The notes under the pieces were generated by a model that did no database searches, had not been told where the DNA came from, and was given only the letters and a program-made list of their open reading frames with translations. From Ferroplasma sp037442045 (GTDB taxonomy: Archaea; Thermoplasmatota; Thermoplasmata; Thermoplasmatales; Thermoplasmataceae), in assembly GCF_037442045.1 (NCBI RefSeq), contig NZ_JBBIRC010000053.1, positions 1-8,443 of the forward strand: a DNA stretch of 8,443 bases, given 5' to 3'. Numbering within the stretch: position 1 is the stretch's first letter; each line of letters begins with the position of its first letter. This document shows positions 1 to 5,950 of the stretch, piece by piece. Made by a program: the position numbers and the translations under genes.

Positions 1-72
1 AGGATAGGTTGGGATTTGGACCCAAGTAGATGAGATCTGCAGTCTCACGCATAGCTTCTCTGCCACCTATCC
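1..72 (-). tRNA. tRNA-Cys (anticodon GCA)
   Basis: Read on the minus strand this 72-nt stretch folds as a cloverleaf: a 7-bp acceptor stem GGATAGG/CCTATCC, a 3-bp D stem GCA/TGC, a 5-bp anticodon stem TGAGA/TCTCA around the loop CTGCAGA (anticodon GCA, Cys), a 5-nt variable loop TCTAC, and a 5-bp T stem TTGGG/CCCAA. The unpaired last base is T73, the discriminator base expected of tRNA-Cys. There is no intron. The gene ends at the first base of the window, so whether CCA is encoded cannot be seen. Two things are odd: the T loop reads TCCAAAT, with C where nearly all tRNAs have T55, and the D loop lacks a GG pair. All stems are intact, so it is probably functional. It diverges from the reductase gene at 193. 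Confidence 0.93.
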
Positions 73-94
73 ATTATTGGATATAGTAAATCTC

Positions 95-100
95 TATTTA
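95..100 (-). promoter_or_regulatory. Candidate box A of the tRNA-Cys gene
   Basis: On the minus strand TAAATA lies 23-28 bases ahead of the first base of the tRNA, inside a longer A/T run. This is the usual distance for an archaeal TATA box when transcription starts at or near the mature 5' end. The surrounding sequence is so AT-rich that the match is only suggestive. Confidence 0.35.
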
Positions 101-160
101 TTTTTTTCACCAAATTTCATGAATATAGATATAAAAAGCAATTATCACATGAGGATAAGC

Positions 161-170
161 AAATTTAAAT
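161..170 (+). promoter_or_regulatory. Candidate box A for the SDR gene
   Basis: The sequence AAATTTAAAT is centred about 26 bases ahead of the ATG at 193, which would make that ATG the first codon of a leaderless mRNA. A second TATA-like element, TATAAAAA at 130-137, would start transcription near 160 and could serve the upstream in-frame ATG at 169 or give a short leader. The two cannot be separated without 5'-end mapping. Confidence 0.4.
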
Positions 171-192
171 GCAGGCAATTATTTTCTTATAT

Positions 193-978
193 ATGGAAGG
201 ACTAAAAAATAAAAATGCAATAGTATGTGCTGGAAGTACTGGAATAGGCAGAGGCGTTATTTCTGTGCTGGCAGATTATGGAGTTAATGTGACCACTTTC
301 TCAAGACATGGGGAAAAATTGGAATCGTTAAAAGAAGATATCTTAAGGCAAACGGGAAATGAAATAAATATTGTTTCTGCTGACCTATCAAAAATGGAAG
401 ACCTGAAAAGAGTTGTAGAATCAGCACACTCTCATTTCGGAAAAATAGATTTTTTGATAATGAATTATGGCGACCCAAAAGTAGAACCTTTCATAAACCT
501 CAGTGAATTTGATTGGGATTACAGCATTGATATGTTATTAAAATCAACTATTAGAATGGCAAATATGTCTGCAAAGGATATGATTGTTTCCAATTCAGGA
601 AAAATTATATTTATAACTTCCATGACCACCAAGAACCCCATTGAAGATTTTTCAATTTCTAACTCTCTCAGGTCAGGCATAGTTGCACTTGGAAAAACAC
701 TTTCTATTGAACTGGGCAAATATAATATAAATGTTAACTCAATATCACAGGGGTATTTTTATACGGAGCGGCTAAAAAATATTTTTGAAAGAAAAGCGAA
801 AATTTCTGGGGATAAAATTGAAAATATAGAAGAACAATTCAGGAAGGAAATTCCCCTTGGCAGGTTTGGAAAACCTGAGGAAGTAGGCAATCTGGTTGCC
901 TTTTTATGTTCTGGCCTGTCTTCATATATTACAGGAACAAATATATCTGTAGATGGGGGTGTTATAAAATCAATATAA
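193..978 (+). CDS. Short-chain dehydrogenase/reductase, FabG-like, atypical active site
   Basis: This is probably an NAD(P)H-dependent oxidoreductase of the classical SDR fold; the substrate is unknown. Numbering from the in-frame ATG at 169 (269 aa), the nucleotide-binding turn is AGSTGIG (21-27), and R46 after the second strand would favour NADP. ADL (71-73) contacts adenine, MNYG (98-101) replaces NNAG, and S151 is the catalytic serine position. The usual YxxxK reads SNSLRSG (164-170), so Tyr becomes Ser and Lys becomes Arg. The C-terminal IPLGRFGKPEEV and YITGTNISVDGG are standard SDR landmarks. As I recall, a FabG-like subgroup carries a similar SN-x-x-RAG motif, so this may be a family trait rather than damage. 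I chose ATG 193 (261 aa) because EGLKNKNAIV is where family members normally begin and a box A sits 26 bases upstream. ATG 169 adds eight residues and has a GAGGAT at 151-156, somewhat distant. It appears to be a single-gene unit. Confidence 0.88.
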   Translation: MEGLKNKNAIVCAGSTGIGRGVISVLADYGVNVTTFSRHGEKLESLKEDILRQTGNEINIVSADLSKMEDLKRVVESAHSHFGKIDFLIMNYGDPKVEPFINLSEFDWDYSIDMLLKSTIRMANMSAKDMIVSNSGKIIFITSMTTKNPIEDFSISNSLRSGIVALGKTLSIELGKYNINVNSISQGYFYTERLKNIFERKAKISGDKIENIEEQFRKEIPLGRFGKPEEVGNLVAFLCSGLSSYITGTNISVDGGVIKSI

Positions 979-982
979 CAAA

Positions 983-1012
983 CCTGGTCTGGAAATCCTA
1001 TTCCGGATCAGG
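983..1012 (+). terminator. 12-bp hairpin after the SDR gene
   Basis: The arms 983-994 (CCTGGTCTGGAA) and 1001-1012 (TTCCGGATCAGG) pair along all 12 positions, two of them G-U, around a 6-nt loop. The hairpin begins five bases after the stop codon. No T-run follows, so it is not a bacterial-style intrinsic terminator. It may stabilise the mRNA 3' end or mark a processing site. The structure is clear; the role is inferred. Confidence 0.4.
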
Positions 1013-1072
1013 GTGAAATATTCATCTGTAATAATATCATTAAAAAATAATGGAAACTTATAAGTTCATATC

Positions 1073-1264
1073 ATGAAGTTATGCAGATCAGAAAAGAAAA
1101 TTCTATCAGGCACCAAATACTGGCTTAAATGGTGGAAAGGATGTCATGTAGCTTATATTCCTGGAAAGGAAAACATATTAATTACCTGCCAAACCAGTAT
1201 TGAAGAAATTATGGGGCATAATTACCCGCTATTGAATTCCTGTATGGGAAACAGAAGACCATAA
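1073..1264 (+). CDS. Doubtful 63-codon ORF
   Basis: An ATG-initiated frame of 63 residues with four Cys (4, 24, 39, 57), three Trp close together (W17, W20, W21) and a basic N-terminus. I recognise no family, no CxxC pair, no signal peptide and no membrane segment. There is no Shine-Dalgarno sequence, and the only upstream TATA-like run is A-rich (1042-1051). It uses ATA only once, whereas the neighbouring genes use it heavily. It may be a chance frame or a fragment of a decayed gene. Confidence 0.17.
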   Translation: MKLCRSEKKILSGTKYWLKWWKGCHVAYIPGKENILITCQTSIEEIMGHNYPLLNSCMGNRRP

Positions 1265-1301
1265 CCCCGGTATCATTAAGGCATAACTGCGGTTGGCAAA
1301 A

Positions 1302-1308
1302 TTTATAT
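1302..1308 (+). promoter_or_regulatory. Box A of the cupin gene
   Basis: TTTATAT, preceded by a purine-rich CAAAA, is centred 25 bases ahead of the ATG at 1330. That spacing predicts transcription starting at that ATG. The upstream in-frame ATG at 1315 lies only seven bases after the box, ahead of any plausible start point, so it would not be in the mRNA. Confidence 0.6.
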
Positions 1309-1329
1309 CTGGCCATGTTTTTACATATC

Positions 1330-1686
1330 ATGGCAGAGATTAAAAAATATAATTGGAACGATGTAAAAAAGGAAAAGTTATCAGACAAATTTTACAGGCA
1401 GATGGTTTACGGTGATAAAGTAATGGTGGCTCAGCTGGAAATAAAAAAAGGAAATATAGTTCCACAACACAGCCACGAAAACGAGCAGATTACATGGATA
1501 ATGAAGGGCAAACTACATTTTAAAATAGGAAACCAGGAAATGGATGTTGGCGCAGGCGAAATTCTTGTAATTCCATCAAATACAAAACATGAGGCAATAG
1601 CGCTGGAAGATACACTGGATATAGATATTTTCAGCCCGGTAAGGTCAGATTGGATTAACGGAACCGATTCATATCTCAGAAAATAA
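1330..1686 (+). CDS. Small single-domain cupin protein
   Basis: A 118-residue cupin, a small beta-barrel that usually binds one metal ion; the substrate is not predictable. Cupin motif 1 is GNIVPQHSHENEQ, where the HxH pair and the following Glu/Gln are the likely metal ligands, followed by a WIMKGKL strand. Motif 2 is GEILVIPSNTKH, whose His is the last ligand. The spacing HSHxNEQ resembles small KdgF-like and general cupin_2 proteins. Those include sugar isomerases and many of unknown role, so I do not assign a function. The start at ATG 1330 (MAEIKKYNW) is chosen over the in-frame ATG at 1315 for two reasons: family members begin this way, and box A at 1302-1308 places the transcription start there. 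No signal peptide or membrane segment is present. It stands alone, 259 bases ahead of the lysine operon, with no sign of shared transcription. Confidence 0.88.
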   Translation: MAEIKKYNWNDVKKEKLSDKFYRQMVYGDKVMVAQLEIKKGNIVPQHSHENEQITWIMKGKLHFKIGNQEMDVGAGEILVIPSNTKHEAIALEDTLDIDIFSPVRSDWINGTDSYLRK

Positions 1687-1703
1687 TTAATATTAATCAT
1701 ATT

Positions 1704-1714
1704 ATTTTATCTTT
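1704..1714 (+). terminator. Possible T-rich terminator after the cupin gene
   Basis: TTTTATCTTTT begins 18 bases after the cupin stop codon. Archaeal termination commonly uses such T-rich tracts without a hairpin. The whole region is AT-rich, so the call is weak. Confidence 0.3.
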
Positions 1715-1762
1715 TAGCCGTAAATTTTTGATACTGTAAATTTATTTTTTATATTCTGTTAT

Positions 1763-1795
1763 TACGAATTTCATACTAAAAATACAATATTCGTA
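1763..1795. repeat. Inverted repeat TACGAAT / ATTCGTA
   Basis: Two perfect 7-base arms (1763-1769 and 1789-1795) lie 26 bases apart centre to centre, in the region between the cupin gene and the lysine operon. The CG dinucleotides make the arms stand out in this AT background. It lies about 80-110 bases ahead of the lysW box A, which is far for a direct repressor site. No protein can be assigned. Confidence 0.3.
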
Positions 1796-1831
1796 TATTT
1801 TATATATTATGAAGTAATTACATTATTGTGG

Positions 1832-1860
1832 CATCTAAGTATAGTAATAAACTTTAGATG
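1832..1860. promoter_or_regulatory. Candidate operator ahead of lysW
   Basis: The arms CATCTAA (1832-1838) and TTAGATG (1854-1860) form a perfect 7-bp inverted repeat, 22 bases centre to centre, close to two helical turns. Next to the arms, GT and ACT continue the symmetry with one base offset. The right arm ends 13 bases before box A of the lysine operon, a position where an archaeal activator or repressor of the Lrp/AsnC kind could contact the promoter. In Sulfolobus the Lrp-like LysM controls the lysW operon. Whether a LysM-like protein acts here is inference, since no such gene is in the window. Confidence 0.4.
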
Positions 1861-1873
1861 TCAAAAATAACAA

Positions 1874-1882
1874 TATAAAATA
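1874..1882 (+). promoter_or_regulatory. Box A of the lysine operon
   Basis: TATAAAATA, preceded by a purine-rich AAAAATAACAA that could act as BRE, predicts a transcription start near 1904. This gives a leader of roughly 40 bases holding the lysW Shine-Dalgarno sequence. The operon mRNA is therefore probably leadered, unlike the cupin mRNA upstream. Confidence 0.55.
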
Positions 1883-1934
1883 CAAATATTTATTAATACT
1901 AGATTATTGATAGCTATTTGTAAAGAACAGTAAC

Positions 1935-1940
1935 AGGTGA
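1935..1940 (+). promoter_or_regulatory. Shine-Dalgarno sequence of lysW
   Basis: AGGTGA lies five bases ahead of the ATG at 1946. It settles the start: the in-frame GTG at 1937 is part of this ribosome-binding site and is unlikely to be the initiation codon. Confidence 0.7.
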
Positions 1941-1945
1941 AAAAA

Positions 1946-2119
1946 ATGGAAACAAAGTGCAAAATATGTGGAGAGAAAATAAATGTGCCAGAAGACTCAA
2001 TGGTCGGCGAACTTATAGAATGTGGATCATGTGGCATGAGCTATGAAATAGCTTCAATCAATGCCGGAACAGTAGAAATAAAACCTGCTGAAAATGTGGG
2101 GGAAGATTGGGGAGAATAA
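1946..2119 (+). CDS. lysW: LysW, amino-group carrier protein for lysine synthesis
   Basis: LysW is a small soluble carrier. The gamma-carboxyl of its C-terminal glutamate is joined to the amino group of alpha-aminoadipate, and the intermediates up to lysine stay attached to it. The protein has 57 residues, the usual size. Two CxxC pairs (C5/C8 and C26/C29) form the zinc site, and the chain ends in EDWGE, the conserved tail with E57 as the attachment residue. The protein is acidic, in keeping with docking to basic patches on the partner enzymes. It is the first gene of a six-gene operon, one base ahead of lysY. Its last codons also supply the lysY ribosome-binding site. The start at ATG 1946 fits the family N-terminus and the AGGTGA five bases upstream. 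Confidence 0.96.
   Translation: METKCKICGEKINVPEDSMVGELIECGSCGMSYEIASINAGTVEIKPAENVGEDWGE
2109..2114 (+). promoter_or_regulatory. Shine-Dalgarno sequence of lysY inside the lysW tail
   Basis: GGGGAG falls within the codons for the last residues of LysW (Trp-Gly-Glu) and stands six bases ahead of TTG 2121. It selects TTG as the lysY start over the upstream in-frame ATG at 2094, which has no such sequence. Confidence 0.65.
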
Positions 2120-2120
2120 A

Positions 2121-3167
2121 TTGCTTAAAGTGGGCATTGTTGGGGCATCAGGTTACGTTGGTGGTGAACTATTGCGCCTCCTTGTCAGGCATCCTGAAAT
2201 TGAAATATCTTCAGTTTCATCTACCAGATATAAAGATGAGAAAGTTTCAAGAATTCATCCAGACCTTTATGGAATGACAGATTTGAAATTTGAAGATATA
2301 TCACCACTGGATATGGCCGGAAAGGTAGATTTGATATTTCTTGCACTTCCACATGGGACATCAATAAAATATGTTCCAGACCTTATTGAAACCGGTGTGA
2401 AAATCATCGACATGAGTGCAGATTTCAGACTTAAAAACCCCGATCTGTATAAACCATGGTATGGATATGTCCACGGATACCCGGATATCATAAAAAAATT
2501 TGTTTATGGCATGCCGGAATTTCACAGAGAGGAAATTAAAAACGCAAAGTACATAGCAACACCAGGATGCATAGCATCTTCCTCAATTTACAGTATTGCA
2601 CCCTTCTTAAACCAGGACCTTGCCAGCAACATCATTAATGTTGATGCGAAAGTTGGTTCATCAGGGTCAGGTTCCGGACTTGATGAATCTAAAGTATTCT
2701 CTGAAAGGTTTGATTCAATACGTGCATACAAACCGGTAGGCCACAGACATACTCCGGAGATAGAACAGGAACTTGAACATGCAACTGGAAAGAAGGTAAA
2801 AATAGCTCTGTCTGCCCATTCTGTAAATATGGTGCGGGGAATACTTACAACATCCAGCATTTATGCAGAAAACGATGAATTTACATTGTGGTCCCAGCTC
2901 AGAAAATTCTATGGAAATGAGAAATTTATAAGGTTAATTATGGATAAAAAAAGCAACTACAAATATCCGGATCCTAAAACAGTAATAGGGTCAAACTTTG
3001 CAGATATAGGATTTGCCATTGATAAATATGTAAAAAGGATAGTATCATTCGGGGCAATAGACAATTTAATTAAGGGAGCAGCAGGCAATGCAGTGCAGTC
3101 AATGAATATCATGAATGGCTTCAACGAATATGATGCTTTAATGATGCCATCACTCTTTCCGGTGTAA
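2121..3167 (+). CDS. lysY: LysY, LysW-aminoadipyl-6-phosphate reductase
   Basis: LysY is an ArgC-type NADPH-dependent reductase that converts the acyl phosphate of LysW-bound alpha-aminoadipate to the semialdehyde. With the TTG start it has 348 residues, normal for the family. The N-terminal Rossmann motif is GIVGASGYVGGEL (5-17), ALPHGTS (75-81) and DMSADFR (97-103) are family landmarks, and C150 in ATPGC is the catalytic thiol. GSSGSGSG (179-186) and GHRH (207-210), with its catalytic His, complete the active site. I place the start at TTG 2121, one base after the lysW stop, because of the GGGGAG six bases upstream and because translation then begins MLKVGIVG, the normal family start. The ATG at 2094 would add nine residues overlapping lysW. 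In organisms with an ArgX, the same enzyme can also serve arginine synthesis. Confidence 0.95.
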   Translation: MLKVGIVGASGYVGGELLRLLVRHPEIEISSVSSTRYKDEKVSRIHPDLYGMTDLKFEDISPLDMAGKVDLIFLALPHGTSIKYVPDLIETGVKIIDMSADFRLKNPDLYKPWYGYVHGYPDIIKKFVYGMPEFHREEIKNAKYIATPGCIASSSIYSIAPFLNQDLASNIINVDAKVGSSGSGSGLDESKVFSERFDSIRAYKPVGHRHTPEIEQELEHATGKKVKIALSAHSVNMVRGILTTSSIYAENDEFTLWSQLRKFYGNEKFIRLIMDKKSNYKYPDPKTVIGSNFADIGFAIDKYVKRIVSFGAIDNLIKGAAGNAVQSMNIMNGFNEYDALMMPSLFPV

Positions 3168-3169
3168 AT

Positions 3170-3934
3170 ATGAAAGTTTTAAAAATTGGCGGCAGCATAC
3201 TTGAACAGGTTCTTAACAATGATAATTTATATTCTATTGTAGAAAAGCTCGATGAACCTGTTGCAATAGTGCATGGTGGAGGAAATTATCTGGATTCCCA
3301 TGCCGAAAATTTCAATTATGAAAAAAAGTTTATTATGTCCCCTGAAGGAATTAGAAGCAGATATACCGATAAAAACACACTTGAAATATTTACAATGGTT
3401 ATGAGTTTGATTAATGAGAAACTTGTTCTAAATTTAACTGAACACGGAATTAAGGCAATAACGGTAAATGGTGCCATCCGTGCCAGAAGAAAGGAAAAAC
3501 TGGTAATAATGAATGAAAAAAACAGGAAAATGGTAATAGATGGAGGATACACAGGAAAGGTAGAAAGTGTTGATTCCACTCCCTTAAAAGCTATGATGGA
3601 TGCAGGTTATATTCCAGTAATATCTCCTGTGGCACTTGGCAGTGACAGCTATCTAAATGTGGATGCTGATCGTGCAGCTGCTTATGTTGCTGGATCTTTA
3701 AAAGCGGATTCTCTCACATTTCTTACAAATGTCAATGGGCTTTACTATCAGGATAGGATTATAGAGAAAGCAGATACTGCATACATAAGGAGTATTTTGA
3801 AATATATAGGTACAGGAATGGATAAAAAGTTAATGGCATCAATTGAAGCACTGGAAATGGGAGTGAAACAGGTTACAATTTCAAATCCATTTCATGACAT
3901 ATACAGCGGAACGGTGATTTATAATGAATTATGA
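3170..3934 (+). CDS. lysZ: LysZ, LysW-aminoadipate kinase
   Basis: LysZ is an amino-acid kinase of the ArgB family that phosphorylates the side-chain carboxyl of LysW-bound alpha-aminoadipate with ATP. It has 254 residues, close to the family length. Landmarks are the N-terminal LKIGGS (4-9), the phosphate-binding HGGG (35-38), IRSRYT (61-66) with the substrate-contacting arginine, NVDADRAA (163-170), and TGMDKK (215-220) near the ATP site, where many relatives have GGMxxK. It starts two bases after the lysY stop with GGTG five bases before its ATG, and its end overlaps lysJ by 11 bases, which indicates translational coupling. Its place next to LysW supports the LysZ assignment over a free acetylglutamate kinase, though LysZ enzymes can act on LysW-glutamate too. 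Confidence 0.95.
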   Translation: MKVLKIGGSILEQVLNNDNLYSIVEKLDEPVAIVHGGGNYLDSHAENFNYEKKFIMSPEGIRSRYTDKNTLEIFTMVMSLINEKLVLNLTEHGIKAITVNGAIRARRKEKLVIMNEKNRKMVIDGGYTGKVESVDSTPLKAMMDAGYIPVISPVALGSDSYLNVDADRAAAYVAGSLKADSLTFLTNVNGLYYQDRIIEKADTAYIRSILKYIGTGMDKKLMASIEALEMGVKQVTISNPFHDIYSGTVIYNEL

Positions 3935-5102
3935 AAATGAATACATAGCAAACACATACCAGAGGTTGCCCATAAATGTGCTTAACGGCGATGGTGCAAT
4001 ACTCCATGATATTAACGGAAAAAGGTATATTGACCTGATGGGTGGTTATGGCGTTGCAATACTTGGATATAGAAACAACAAAATAAAAGAAGCAGTATGC
4101 AGGCAATTTGACACAATATCAATAGCTCATGCTTCTGAATATACTGAAGCAAGGGAAGAATTTGTTAAAAACCTTTCAGGCATAGTCCCTTCAGGGTTAA
4201 ATAAATTCTACCTTGGAAATACAGGGGCTGAAGCCATAGAAGCCGCAATAAAAACGGTAATTAAATCATCAAAAAAGCATAAAATTATTGCAATGACAAA
4301 TTCATACCACGGGAAGACAGCAGGTGCGCTTTCAATAACATATTCAGAGAAATACAGGCAAAATTTTAAGGATATTCTCATAAAAAATGTAGAATTTATC
4401 AGATACAATAATATGGACGACCTGGATAAAATCAGGAAAGATGATGATATTTCAGCTGTGTTTTTTGAGCCTGTCCAGGGTGAGGGAGGAATAAACATTC
4501 CGGATCTGGATTACGTAAGGGAATTAAGGAAAATTACAGAGGATAATAACATAATACTTGTTGCAGATGAAATACAATCCGGGCTCGGTAGAACTGGAAA
4601 AATGTGGGCACATGAACACTTTGGCATCAAACCGGATATAATAACAATCGGAAAAGGAATAGGCGGAGGCCTTCCATTATCTGTAGCTGCTGGAAAACCT
4701 GAATTTATGGACAACCTTGCAAAGGGAGAGCAGTCCTCTACAACAGGCGGAAACCCGCTGGCTATGGCTGCAGGAAGTGCAGTTATAGAACAATTAAACG
4801 AAGATTTGATAAAAGATGTTGGCAGAAAAGGAAAAATATTCAGGGATGAACTTGAAAAATTGCTTGCAGATTCCCATATTGTAAAGGAAATCAGAGGCCT
4901 TGGTCTGATGGATGCAGTAGAGCTTAAAATAAAATTCCTTCCAGTATTCATGGAAATCATCAACAAAGGGGTATTGCCTCTTTATTCCGGAATAAACATA
5001 TTGAGGATGCTTCCGCCATATGTTATAACCGATTCTGAATTAAAGGAGGCAGCAGGAATTATGAGTGATGTAATTTTATCATATAAAAACGGTGAAAATT
5101 AA
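3924..5102 (+). CDS. lysJ: LysJ, LysW-aminoadipate semialdehyde aminotransferase
   Basis: LysJ is a PLP-dependent class-III aminotransferase of the ArgD type that moves an amino group from glutamate to the LysW-bound semialdehyde, giving LysW-lysine. The 392 residues are full length. GNTGAEA (98-104) binds the cofactor phosphate, F-E-P-V-Q-G-E-G (181-188) is a family motif, and D215 in ADEIQSGLGRTG pairs with the pyridine nitrogen. K244 in TIGKGIGGG forms the Schiff base, and TTGGNP (273-278) comes from the partner subunit. RMLPPY (361-366) carries the substrate-carboxylate arginine. The gene begins 11 bases inside lysZ with GGTGA six bases before the ATG, and its TAA shares its last base with the ATG of lysX (TAATG). 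Confidence 0.95.
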   Translation: MNYENEYIANTYQRLPINVLNGDGAILHDINGKRYIDLMGGYGVAILGYRNNKIKEAVCRQFDTISIAHASEYTEAREEFVKNLSGIVPSGLNKFYLGNTGAEAIEAAIKTVIKSSKKHKIIAMTNSYHGKTAGALSITYSEKYRQNFKDILIKNVEFIRYNNMDDLDKIRKDDDISAVFFEPVQGEGGINIPDLDYVRELRKITEDNNIILVADEIQSGLGRTGKMWAHEHFGIKPDIITIGKGIGGGLPLSVAAGKPEFMDNLAKGEQSSTTGGNPLAMAAGSAVIEQLNEDLIKDVGRKGKIFRDELEKLLADSHIVKEIRGLGLMDAVELKIKFLPVFMEIINKGVLPLYSGINILRMLPPYVITDSELKEAAGIMSDVILSYKNGEN

Positions 5103-5950
5103 TGAAAATTTCCATGCTATATGATATAATGCGGTGGGAGGAAAGGGCAATACTGAAATCTCTGCAGGATAAAAACGTAGATGTCCAGTTATTGAACGTT
5201 AAAGAAATGAATTTAAACCTTGAAAAATCAAATTATGATTTCGGTTCAATTTCCCTTCAAAGAAGCACAGGATATTACAGAAACCTTCATTCCACTGCAT
5301 ATGTTGAATTTACTGGAAATAAAATTATAAATAATTTTAATTCAACAGTAATCACAGGAAATAAAATGTTCACTTCTTTAATATTATCACAGAATAATAT
5401 AAGAATCCCAAAAACATTTGTTTCTTTTACCAGTGAAAAATTTCTTGAATCCTTTAAAACAGATTTCAACGGAAGGGCAGTAACAAAACCTGTTACAGGA
5501 AGCTGGGGGCGGATGATATCACTGCTCAACGATTATTACGCAGCAATGGATGTATCAGAATATAAAGATTATATGTATCCATTATACCAGATAAACTATA
5601 CACAGGAATACATAAATGAGTATGGCAGGGATTTAAGAGTATTTATTGTAAATGATCGGGCCATTGCTGGAATCTACAGGTATAAATCTGGAGAAGACTG
5701 GAGGACAAATACAGCACTTGGCGGAAAGGCCGAGCCACTTAAAATAACTGGCGACATAGAAGACATTGCAGACAAAGTAGCGAAAGCCCTTGGCCCCGGA
5801 ATATATGGAATAGATATACTCGAATCAAAGGAAGGGTACTTTGTAAACGAAGTCAATGGCAATACAGAATTTAAAAATACAGTCCCTGTTACCGGCATAG
5901 ATATACCAGGATATATTTCGGAATATCTAATTTCAGAGGCTAAAAAATGA
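5102..5950 (+). CDS. lysX: LysX, LysW-alpha-aminoadipate ligase
   Basis: LysX is a RimK-type ATP-grasp ligase that uses ATP to join the amino group of alpha-aminoadipate to the C-terminal glutamate of LysW, the entry step of the carrier pathway. It has 282 residues, as expected. Landmarks are K129 with VTGSWGR (131-137), the ATP-grasp lysine and flexible loop; GRDLRVF (175-181); WRTNTALGG (200-208); and the metal-binding D238, E250 and N252 in the final strands. EFKN (256-259) ends the active site. GGTGA six bases before the ATG and the one-base overlap with lysJ support the start. Relatives called ArgX use glutamate instead. The operon context and the absence of arg genes favour aminoadipate, but the substrate choice cannot be proven by reading alone. 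Confidence 0.94.
   Translation: MKISMLYDIMRWEERAILKSLQDKNVDVQLLNVKEMNLNLEKSNYDFGSISLQRSTGYYRNLHSTAYVEFTGNKIINNFNSTVITGNKMFTSLILSQNNIRIPKTFVSFTSEKFLESFKTDFNGRAVTKPVTGSWGRMISLLNDYYAAMDVSEYKDYMYPLYQINYTQEYINEYGRDLRVFIVNDRAIAGIYRYKSGEDWRTNTALGGKAEPLKITGDIEDIADKVAKALGPGIYGIDILESKEGYFVNEVNGNTEFKNTVPVTGIDIPGYISEYLISEAKK

Larger units (their letters stand above)
979..1329. other. Gene-poor gap between SDR and cupin genes
   Basis: After the hairpin at 983-1012 this stretch has an AT-rich part (1018-1075) with a 12-bp palindrome AACTTATAAGTT at 1055-1066. Then comes a noticeably less AT-rich segment, 1075-1300, in which all three plus-strand frames hold only short open pieces. One is 63 codons (1073-1264). 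Another runs without a stop from after the TAA near 1221 into the cupin frame. A third holds a short protein-like stretch ending IPVWETEDHNPGIIKA before a stop near 1283. The mixture would fit a decayed gene, but I cannot name a parent. Confidence 0.4.

Noticed and set aside
1937..1945. GTG 1937 as the lysW start
   Set aside because: The GTG is part of the AGGTGA ribosome-binding site for ATG 1946, and LysW proteins normally begin only a few residues before the first CxxC.
1687..1945. Lysine riboswitch in the operon leader
   Set aside because: The predicted leader is only about 40 bases, and no lysine-riboswitch-like set of helices is visible in the region.
2094..2120. ATG 2094 as the lysY start
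   Set aside because: It has no ribosome-binding site, overlaps lysW by 26 bases and adds nine residues ahead of the normal family N-terminus. TTG 2121 has a well-spaced GGGGAG.
4511..4966. 151-codon minus-strand frame inside lysJ
   Set aside because: It is a shadow of the lysJ reading frame. The lysJ motifs are intact across it, and it has no promoter or ribosome-binding site of its own.
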